DNA from: JBFJVD01 sp041624375
GTDB taxonomy: Bacteria > Chloroflexota > Anaerolineae > Anaerolineales > E44-bin32
Reading direction: 5' to 3'
DNA length: 11,556 bases
NCBI GenBank assembly: GCA_041624375.1
Contig: JBFJVD010000080.1
Coordinates: forward strand, 1 to 11,556
The first letter of the stretch is position 1, and each line of letters starts with the position of its first letter. Under the pieces are notes generated by a model. It saw only the letters and a list, made by a program, of their open reading frames with translations. It was not told where the DNA came from and made no database searches. The translations under genes and the position numbers were made by a program. This document shows, one piece after another, positions 6,460 to 11,556 of this stretch.

Positions 6460-7032
6460 GTGTCCCTGCATACCCACCTGGCTGCGCTGACCGCAGGGGA
6501 CGACGCAGTGGCAGAGGAGGCTGTCTCCGCCTTGGCCGCCCTCGGCCCAGAGGCCGTCCCACCCTTACTTGAACTGTTCAAAACGAATCATGGCGACGAT
6601 CGTTGGTGGGCGCTGCGCGCGCTGGCGGAATTCGATGACGAGCGTGCTAAAACCGCCTTGGTGCATGCGCTTGGGGACGCCGACCCCGCCGTCCGGCAGT
6701 GCGCTGCGCTGGGGCTCAGCCAGCGGCCGGCGCCGCATGCGCTCGACCCACTGCTGAACCTCCTCGGGAGCGAAGACCGCTTGCTGGCGCGCCTCGCCGG
6801 CGAGGCGCTCACTGTGTTGGGATCACGCGCCGTCCCCGGTTTAGCGCAAGCAGCAAAAGACCCTTCTGTTCAGGTGCGCATCGAGGCCGTCCGGTCACTG
6901 GCCCAGCTCCGCCACCCGGACGCGATCGGCCCATTGTTCCAGGCCGTCGACGACCCCTCCGGCCTGGTCGCCTACTGGGCCGAAGAAGGATTGACACGCC
7001 TGGGAATCGGGATGGTGTTCTTCCACCCCTGA
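6460..7032 (+). CDS. HEAT-repeat protein
   Basis: This encodes 190 residues from a GTG start that lies four bases after the preceding stop and has no visible Shine-Dalgarno sequence; translation is probably coupled. No other start codon is available before the repeats. The whole protein is built of alpha-helical HEAT-like (PBS-lyase type) repeats of about 30 residues. Recurring motifs of the type AV..L..LG..AVP.L appear near residues 20-40, then DDRWWALRALAEFDDERA, DADPAVRQCAALGLSQ, SEDRLLARLAGEALTVLG, DPSVQVRIEAVRSLAQL and DPSGLVAYWAEEGLTRLG. This fold usually serves as a protein-binding scaffold. I see no catalytic residue, signal peptide or membrane segment, so it is probably cytoplasmic. 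The partner is unknown; co-transcription with the Trm112-like gene is the only clue. Confidence 0.88.
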   Translation: MSLHTHLAALTAGDDAVAEEAVSALAALGPEAVPPLLELFKTNHGDDRWWALRALAEFDDERAKTALVHALGDADPAVRQCAALGLSQRPAPHALDPLLNLLGSEDRLLARLAGEALTVLGSRAVPGLAQAAKDPSVQVRIEAVRSLAQLRHPDAIGPLFQAVDDPSGLVAYWAEEGLTRLGIGMVFFHP

Positions 7033-7039
7033 CCCGGCA

Positions 7040-7048
7040 TGGTAAAAC
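7040..7048 (+). promoter_or_regulatory. Weak extended -10-like element
   Basis: TGGTAAAAC resembles the extended -10 boxes seen elsewhere in the window but matches TATAAT at only four of six positions. It overlaps a possible upstream ATG (7039) and lies only 11 bases before the preferred ATG at 7060, so transcription from here would leave almost no leader. It is listed as a weak candidate only. Confidence 0.2.
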
Positions 7049-7059
7049 CAGGACAGGCC

Positions 7060-8514
7060 ATGAAGCCATCAACGCCAGAGGACCTCGGCCTACGGTGGCT
7101 CCCCCAATGGGCCCCCGTGGTCATCGCCGCGGCCAGTGTGCCGCTGCTTGGCCATAGCTACGCCGGCACGGCCATGCGCTATGTAGGGGACGACTACTGT
7201 TACGCGATGGTCCTCCGCCAGCATGGGTTCTGGGGCGCCCAGGTCGCCTCCTACCTCGGACCCTCGCCCTACCACGGCAACCGCTTCAGCCTGACCCTCT
7301 TCGCCGATCTGAGCGGCCTGATCGGACCCCGCGCCAATGCCTTCCTCCCTGCAATTGCGGTCCTGCTTTTGATCTTCACGGCGGCGTACCTGGCGGCCGG
7401 CCTCTTCGGGCTTGCGGGGCGCCGTCTTGGGCCTGGCGCTGCGCTTGCCGCTGGCGCCTGGTTGACCTTCGCGACGCTTGATCAATCACCTGACGTGGTG
7501 CAAAGCATCTACTGGCGGCCGGGCATGCTGCCCTATACCGCGCCATTGATCGGCGCTTTGGGCCTGGCCGGGTTCATTCTCGATCGATCCGGCCGCGCTC
7601 GCATCCGACCGGGAACGCTGGCTGCCACAACGCTGGCAGGCTTGATCGCCGGCGGATTCTCGGAGACCGGGGCAGCGCTGCTGATCACCGTCCTGCTGCT
7701 TCTGGTGCTGGCCGGAACATGGGGCGTCTGGCGGGGCAATGCTCCGCGATCACTAGTGCGGCTCAGCGGCGCGGGTCTCTTGGGCGCCGGCGTCGCTCTT
7801 GCCATCCTGGCCATTTCGCCGGCAAACGCCGATCGATGGGCGGGCGAGGCGCCGGCCCTGCTCCCCTCGGCCCGTATGGCCGCCTACCATGCCTACCTCT
7901 TCCTCCACGGGTCGGTGAAGCACCTGTGGCTGCCGACGCTGGTGACCGCCCTACCTTTCTTTGCCGCCGGACTGCTGCACGCAGGTGACGCGGTTCCGCA
8001 CACGCGCAAGACCGCGATCAGCCTGGCGCTGCTCCCGGTCTTCTGCTTCGTTCTCCTGGTTGCCGCGATGGCGCCGAGCGCGTATGCCCTCTCAAGCTAT
8101 CCGGCGCCGCGCGCATTGATCGGAGCACGCTTGATGCTGCTGCTGACGGCAGCGGGCTTCGGCTGGTTCGGGTCGCAGCTTGTGATCCTGCTGGTGCCAC
8201 GCCAGGGCCTCTTGCGGCGCTGGAGTCCGGGCTTGGCCGGCGCGCTGCTGGTGGCTGCGCTGCTCTACCCGCTCTCGGCGGCGCCCTCCATCTACGCACA
8301 GGCCGGCGCTTTTCGCGAGTGGACGGCGCGCTGGGATGCACGTCACACGGCAATAGTGCAGGCCGTCCAGCGAGGCGAGCGCGAGGTGGAGGTGCAGCGG
8401 TTGCGAACGATCGTTCCCGGGGTTGGCGAACTCTCAACCGATCCTGATCACTGGTACAACAACTGCGCTGAAGGTGCCTACGGCCTGCGGCAGATCCGGG
8501 CTGTTGACCCCTGA
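7060..8514 (+). CDS. DUF6056-like polytopic membrane protein
   Basis: This encodes 484 residues from the ATG at 7060, which has AGGACAGG at 7050-7057 ahead of it. An in-frame ATG at 7039 would add seven residues but has no ribosome binding site. About eleven hydrophobic segments are visible. After the first, the loop carries VGDDYCYA, then HGNRFSLTLFADL; later come YWRPGMLPYTAPLIG and, in the C-terminal soluble part, DHWYNNCAEGAYG. These landmarks recall DUF6056-type proteins, common in Chloroflexota and Firmicutes, whose layout (acidic pair in the first external loop, many helices) is like that of lipid-linked GT-C glycosyltransferases. Transfer of a sugar or a similar group at the outer membrane face is an inference from that likeness; there is no direct evidence. 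The gene ends 49 bases from the convergent DUF456 gene. Confidence 0.78.
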   Translation: MKPSTPEDLGLRWLPQWAPVVIAAASVPLLGHSYAGTAMRYVGDDYCYAMVLRQHGFWGAQVASYLGPSPYHGNRFSLTLFADLSGLIGPRANAFLPAIAVLLLIFTAAYLAAGLFGLAGRRLGPGAALAAGAWLTFATLDQSPDVVQSIYWRPGMLPYTAPLIGALGLAGFILDRSGRARIRPGTLAATTLAGLIAGGFSETGAALLITVLLLLVLAGTWGVWRGNAPRSLVRLSGAGLLGAGVALAILAISPANADRWAGEAPALLPSARMAAYHAYLFLHGSVKHLWLPTLVTALPFFAAGLLHAGDAVPHTRKTAISLALLPVFCFVLLVAAMAPSAYALSSYPAPRALIGARLMLLLTAAGFGWFGSQLVILLVPRQGLLRRWSPGLAGALLVAALLYPLSAAPSIYAQAGAFREWTARWDARHTAIVQAVQRGEREVEVQRLRTIVPGVGELSTDPDHWYNNCAEGAYGLRQIRAVDP

Positions 8515-8563
8515 GCGGTTCCCCCTGCTCGCCCAACCCGAGTTGTCCGCAGGGACACAAAGC

Positions 8564-9052
8564 TCAGGCCAGCGCAGCCCAGACGACCCACGCAGCGACC
8601 ATCCCAAGCGCCAGCAGGAACTTGACGACAAATGAAGCGCCAAATCCCAGGCCCATCCCGAGCGTCCCACGCGCGGCCTGGCGGGCATCTTTTGAGCGCC
8701 AGTATTCCACGAGAAAGGTCCCCAGCAGCAAGCCCACAACGCCGCCCACCGGCGTGAAGAAGATCAGGCCCACCACCCCAAGGGCAAATCCCCCCAGGAT
8801 GCTCCAAAGCGAGGCGCCACCCAGTTTGCCGCCGACGCTGCTGCCGAGGACCTCGATGGCCGCGCCAATCAGCCCCAGAAGCGTGATCAGGGCAAAGAGC
8901 CAGGGACCCTGTTCCCCCCAACCAACAAGCAGCCCGTAGCCCAGGGCCGCCAGCCAGATGAACGCCATGTCCGGCAGTACCGGGATGGCGACGCTGATGA
9001 GCCCCACCACCATCACCACTGCGGTGAGCGCGGTGATCAGACCATCGCTCAC
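8564..9052 (-). CDS. DUF456 family membrane protein
   Basis: This encodes 162 residues from a GTG start that overlaps the serS stop as GTGA, so the two are almost certainly co-transcribed and translationally coupled. The nearby ATG at 9045 is out of frame. Hydrophobic segments lie near residues 7-27, 29-45, 51-75, 84-118 (two glycine-rich hairpin helices) and 137-160. The pattern [19 protein letters not shown], then [20 protein letters not shown] with [17 protein letters not shown], matches the DUF456 family, in which Gly-rich helices precede a short basic/acidic loop. The function of the family is not established. Its place behind serS under a T-box means that its expression should rise when charged tRNA-Ser is scarce. 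It may be a bystander. Confidence 0.88.
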   Translation of the reverse strand: MSDGLITALTAVVMVVGLISVAIPVLPDMAFIWLAALGYGLLVGWGEQGPWLFALITLLGLIGAAIEVLGSSVGGKLGGASLWSILGGFALGVVGLIFFTPVGGVVGLLLGTFLVEYWRSKDARQAARGTLGMGLGFGASFVVKFLLALGMVAAWVVWAALA

Positions 9053-10338
9053 CGGGTTTCCGCCGTCAAGGTCTCACGTCCGCCCATATAGCCGCGCAAG
9101 ACGTCCGGGATCACGACGGTGCCATCGGCCTGCTGGTAATTCTCGAGAATAGCAATCATTGTGCGCGGCAGCGCCAACCCCGAGCCGTTGAGCGTGTGGA
9201 CAAACTCGGGACGACCATCGGCCTGGGGTCGATAGCGCACGTTGGCCCGTCGTGCCTGGAAGGCCTCACAGTTGCTGCAGGAGCTGACCTCCAGCCACTC
9301 GCCCGTTCCGGGTGCCCACATTTCGACGTCGTACTTCTTCGCTGCCACAAAGCCGAGGTCCCCAGTCACCATTTGCACAACGCGATGGGGAATCTCGAGG
9401 GCCCGGCAAATATCCTCGGCATTGTCGACGAGCGATTCGAGCTCATCGTAGGACGTTTCGGGCGTGGTGAACTTGTACATCTCGACCTTGTCGAATTGAT
9501 GCCCGCGCTTGATCCCGCGCACATCACGGCCCGCCGAGAATTTCTCCCGGCGGAAACAGGGTGTATAAGCGACATAGGTTCGAGGCAGGTCATCCGCCTC
9601 AAGGATCTCATCCCGGTGCAGGTTCGTCAGCGGAATTTCGGCGGTGCCGATCAGCCACAGGTCGTCTTCAGCATCGCGGTAGATGTTGTCGGCGAACTTC
9701 GGCATTTGCCCCGCGCCCCACATGGCTTCTTCTTTGACGATGAAGGGGGGATAGACCTCAAGATACCCGTGCTTTTCAACGTGGAAGTCGAGCATCCATT
9801 GGATCAGAGCCCGCTGCAAGCGCGAACCGGCGCCGAAGAGAACGTAGAACCGGCTGCCAGAGAGCTTCACGCCTCGCTCAAAATCAAGAATGCCTAACGA
9901 TGGGCCGAGCTCCCAGTGTGGCTTTGGCTCAAATCCCAGATCGGCCTCGGTCCGCGGGTCACCTTCTTGACGAAGCACCACATTCTCGCTTTCATCGGCG
10001 CCGACAGGGACGCTTTCATGCGGAAGGTTGGGCACCAGATACATGGCGCCCTGAAGGTTTTCGTCGACCCCGCGGAGCTCCGCTTCCAGTTCGCTGATGC
10101 GGGCGTTCACTGAGCGCATCGCCTCGATGTGCGGCTCGCGTTCGGACTGCTCTTTCATCTTCCCGATGCGGTCCGAGGTCACATTGCGTTCGTGGCGCAG
10201 CCCTTCGAGCTCCTGGAGCAGCTCCCGCCGTTGCGAATCCAGAGCCAGGATCTCATCAATCGGCGCTTCCGTGCCAAGTTTCTCGATGGCGGCGCGCACC
10301 TCGTCTGGATGCTCACGGATCGTCCGCAGATCAAGCAT
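9049..10338 (-). CDS. serS: Serine-tRNA ligase (seryl-tRNA synthetase)
   Basis: This encodes 429 residues, the usual length for bacterial SerRS. The start is the ATG at 10338, because the family begins MLDLRxIRE and GGAGGAGG lies at 10345-10352. The longer open frame to 10407 would run through the T-box terminator and is not coding. Residues 25-100 form the antiparallel coiled coil that grips the long variable arm of tRNA-Ser. The class II catalytic core follows: TAE at 232-234 binds serine; motif 2 is FRRE at 262-265 with [18 protein letters not shown] at 270-287; ELSS-like [15 protein letters not shown] lies at 350-364; motif 3 is [19 protein letters not shown] at 384-402. The enzyme attaches serine to tRNA-Ser and also supplies substrate for selenocysteine tRNA where that exists. 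Expression is controlled by the T-box leader immediately upstream. Confidence 0.98.
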   Translation of the reverse strand: MLDLRTIREHPDEVRAAIEKLGTEAPIDEILALDSQRRELLQELEGLRHERNVTSDRIGKMKEQSEREPHIEAMRSVNARISELEAELRGVDENLQGAMYLVPNLPHESVPVGADESENVVLRQEGDPRTEADLGFEPKPHWELGPSLGILDFERGVKLSGSRFYVLFGAGSRLQRALIQWMLDFHVEKHGYLEVYPPFIVKEEAMWGAGQMPKFADNIYRDAEDDLWLIGTAEIPLTNLHRDEILEADDLPRTYVAYTPCFRREKFSAGRDVRGIKRGHQFDKVEMYKFTTPETSYDELESLVDNAEDICRALEIPHRVVQMVTGDLGFVAAKKYDVEMWAPGTGEWLEVSSCSNCEAFQARRANVRYRPQADGRPEFVHTLNGSGLALPRTMIAILENYQQADGTVVIPDVLRGYMGGRETLTAETR

Positions 10339-10344
10339 GGCCTG

Positions 10345-10352
10345 CCTCCTCC
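10345..10352 (-). promoter_or_regulatory. serS ribosome binding site
   Basis: On the minus strand GGAGGAGG lies six bases before the ATG at 10338. It fixes the serS start and sits just beyond the T-box terminator tail, so it is transcribed only when the terminator is not formed. Confidence 0.9.
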
Positions 10353-10354
10353 AG

Positions 10355-10394
10355 AAAAGCATAAGCGTCCCCTCGTCGCAGGACGAGGGGACGC
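10355..10394 (-). terminator. T-box intrinsic terminator upstream of serS
   Basis: On the minus strand GCGTCCCCTCGT (10394-10383 side) pairs perfectly with ACGAGGGGACGC (10376-10365 side). This gives 12 bp, or 13 with the C-G pair closing a four-base loop. The tail TTATGCTTTT follows. Its 5' arm also contains the CGTCCCCT that would pair with the T-box sequence in the antiterminator, as expected for this riboswitch class. Confidence 0.93.
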
Positions 10395-10647
10395 CCCGTG
10401 GTGCCACCTGCGTTCACCAACCCCATGGCTTGACGGGTTGGTCTCATCTCCGCGCTAACCGGCGGGCTCGGGCGCCCTTACGATCTCTGTGCAGAGATCC
10501 CTGCGGGCGCGATGCCCCCCCATTGGGAGGGGTGGCGGAGCGGAACGCCTGCGGTTCCCGCCGCCTCACAGCGGCCGGCGGCTCTCTGTGTGGGCACGCC
10601 TCAGACGCATGCCTCCGCGCACATCGTTCGAATTCCGTTGAGTTGTG
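10355..10647 (-). promoter_or_regulatory. T-box riboswitch, tRNA-Ser responsive leader of serS
   Basis: Read on the minus strand, all parts of a canonical T-box are present. The base of stem I is probably GCGGAG (10618-10613) with CTCCGC (10540-10535). Its distal arm has AGAGAG (10587-10582) and a GCCGCC/GGCGGC stem (10582-10577 and 10565-10560) closing the loop GGCCGCTGTGA, the conserved T-box distal-loop form. Stem II is GCGCCC/GGGCGC (10510-10505, 10477-10472) with an asymmetric internal loop and GATCTC/GAGATC inside. Stem III is ACCAACCC/GGGTTGGT (10442-10435, 10423-10416). The T-box sequence AGGTGGCACCACGG (10409-10396) precedes the terminator. UGGC in the bulge fits the GCCA end of tRNA-Ser (discriminator G73). 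A UCC triplet at 10544-10542, beside the base of stem I, is a candidate specifier codon. Uncharged tRNA-Ser is expected to stabilise the antiterminator and allow serS transcription. The class call is firm; the exact specifier is not. Confidence 0.93.
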
Positions 10648-10653
10648 CGTTCG

Positions 10654-10682
10654 ATTATACCGGCCACAGAAGGCGAGTTCAA
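10654..10682 (-). promoter_or_regulatory. Sigma70-type promoter of the T-box/serS/DUF456 operon
   Basis: On the minus strand TTGAAC (10682-10677), a 17-base spacer and a perfect TATAAT (10659-10654) form the best conventional promoter in the window. Transcription would begin near 10647, giving a leader of about 310 bases that exactly accommodates the T-box. It lies between the sortase terminator and the leader. Confidence 0.8.
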
Positions 10683-10708
10683 GCGGTGCGGTCTTATCAG
10701 AGCGAGAG

Positions 10709-10734
10709 AAAAAGCGACCGTCCGCTCAGGACGG
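10709..10734 (-). terminator. Intrinsic terminator behind the sortase gene
   Basis: On the minus strand CCGTCC (10734-10729), loop TGAGC and GGACGG (10723-10718) form a perfect 6 bp GC-rich hairpin. TCGC and five T residues (10713-10709) follow. It starts 76 bases after the sortase stop codon and separates the sortase unit from the serS promoter. Confidence 0.75.
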
Positions 10735-10810
10735 GGCATGCAAGAACGGCAGCCTGAGCTGCGGCCTCTTGCCTGGGTTGGCGGCTTCGAAGATTCTAAG
10801 GGAATCGGCT

Positions 10811-11556
10811 TCAGCGGAGCGTGCGCAGCGCGTTTGTCGGGCTGGCGACAACGATCAGCCGGTGGGTATTGCTGACATACGGCCAGCAGGTCACCAGTGT
10901 CAGGCGCTCATCCTCGGTCGACTGAATCCAGCGGGCATTGGCCAGCCTGACCTCAAGCGGCTGGGATCGCTCCGGCAGGATCTCAACGTGCGTGATCTCG
11001 TAGCTGTAGCTGCGCCCGCCGGAGTAGGCGAAGATCAAATCGCCGACCTCCAGGTGTTCCAGGTTGCGGAAGACCTCCCGGGCGACGTTGTGGTGGCCGT
11101 TGAGGACCGTGTTCCCGGCAGTACCGAGTCCGGCGGTGTCGTGATGCCAACCGGCAGCGAACCCGTTCGGGGCCAGCCACTGGCGGTACACCTTGTCACC
11201 GACTTCAATCTCGGTGAGCTCCGCCGCAACCACCGGCGCATCCAGCTTGATGGCCGGAATCACGAGGCGCTCCGGAATGTTGACCGCTGGCATGGATCCG
11301 GCGTTCGCCGGTATCGCATCGTTTCCGCCTGCCGCCGGCGGGCGTCGGGGTCCACCCACTTCGGCTTCCGCTGCCAAGGCCTGCGCCAGTTCCGGCTGGA
11401 TCGGGCTGGCCGCCATCATGGGCAGGAAGCCAGTGTCCGCCTCGGACAGCTGGAACGCTTCCGGCATGAAGTCTGGCGCTGGCGCGACTTCAGGGGGCTG
11501 GAGCAGGCGGAACGCCCCGATGGCGATGAACAGCGCCCCAAAGAGCACCATCCACA
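10811..11556 (-). CDS. Sortase with N-terminal anchor and long linker, possibly 5' partial
   Basis: The frame is open to the window edge. The first visible ATG is at 11551, but the frame continues one codon upstream (TGG) to the end, so the true start may lie outside. From that ATG there are 246 residues. An N-terminal hydrophobic helix near 1-17 anchors the enzyme, and a low-complexity Pro/Ala/Glu linker of about 70 residues follows. The sortase domain begins at IPERLVIPAIKLDAPVV (92-108). The catalytic triad is readable as His153 in NGHHNV, Cys222 in LTLVTCWPY and Arg231 in SNTHRLIVVA. Sortases cleave a sorting signal and join the protein to a wall or pilin acceptor outside the cell. The size and the TCWP motif suggest a class D/E/F-like housekeeping sortase, though the class is uncertain. 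No substrate with an LPXTG-type tail is encoded in the window. A terminator follows at 10709-10734. Confidence 0.93.
   Translation of the reverse strand, partial: WMVLFGALFIAIGAFRLLQPPEVAPAPDFMPEAFQLSEADTGFLPMMAASPIQPELAQALAAEAEVGGPRRPPAAGGNDAIPANAGSMPAVNIPERLVIPAIKLDAPVVAAELTEIEVGDKVYRQWLAPNGFAAGWHHDTAGLGTAGNTVLNGHHNVAREVFRNLEHLEVGDLIFAYSGGRSYSYEITHVEILPERSQPLEVRLANARWIQSTEDERLTLVTCWPYVSNTHRLIVVASPTNALRTLR

Noticed and set aside
7039..7059. Upstream ATG start for the DUF6056-like gene
   Set aside because: It has no ribosome binding site, while the ATG at 7060 is preceded by AGGACAGG.
8544..8557. TGTCC-GCAG-GGACA hairpin between the convergent genes as a bidirectional terminator
   Set aside because: The stem is only five base pairs and neither side has a T-run.
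10339..10407. N-terminal extension of serS to an upstream start at 10407
   Set aside because: The extra codons run through the T-box terminator hairpin and the ribosome binding site, whereas the family begins MLDLRxIRE exactly at the ATG at 10338.
10503..10580. GC-rich palindromes here as a repeat element, origin or CRISPR-like array
   Set aside because: They are explained as the stems of the T-box RNA; there is no regular spacing or repeated unit.
10512..10757. Plus-strand open frame across the serS leader
   Set aside because: It lies wholly on the T-box leader and promoter of the opposite strand, with no ribosome binding site or recognisable protein features.

Overview
The window is GC-rich chromosomal DNA, most likely from a Chloroflexota bacterium of the Anaerolineae type. 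This assignment is an inference from the gene mix (a DUF6056-like membrane protein, a VanW protein, an F420-type luciferase-like oxidoreductase, a sortase, and serS under a T-box), not from a marker gene. I see no mobile element, CRISPR array, tRNA or rRNA gene.

Left part, plus strand (1-4186): the C-terminal part of an M32 carboxypeptidase; a small four-helix membrane protein with a TTG start; a 175-base gap holding two overlapping, mutually exclusive hairpins; then a likely operon. That operon encodes an atypical member of the isocitrate/isopropylmalate dehydrogenase family, an F420-type luciferase-like oxidoreductase, and a lipoprotein with two tandem Ig-like modules. The last two genes overlap by ATGA.

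Middle, plus strand (4187-8514): a membrane-anchored VanW/peptidoglycan-binding protein with its own extended -10 promoter; a small Trm112-like zinc protein with a second such promoter; a HEAT-repeat protein 4 bases after it; and an 11-helix DUF6056-like protein. This last gene converges on the next block.

Right part, minus strand (8564-11556): a sortase, possibly running off the window, ends in an intrinsic terminator. It is followed by a strong sigma70-type promoter, a complete T-box riboswitch leader of about 310 nucleotides, serS, and a DUF456 membrane protein whose GTG start overlaps the serS stop (GTGA). The T-box is the clearest regulatory system here. Stem I with its conserved distal loop, stem II, stem III, the T-box sequence with a UGGC bulge fitting the G73 discriminator of tRNA-Ser, and a 12-13 bp terminator just upstream of the serS ribosome binding site can all be read directly. 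Uncharged tRNA-Ser would therefore switch on serS and, by co-transcription, the DUF456 gene.

Several proteins (lipoprotein, VanW protein, sortase, DUF6056 protein) act at the membrane or outside it. The most unusual protein is the dehydrogenase, which keeps the catalytic lysine and metal-binding aspartates but has isoleucine where the family has its catalytic tyrosine. A recurrent promoter form, TG-N-TAYAAT followed by a CGCC-type discriminator and lacking a good -35, precedes three plus-strand genes.
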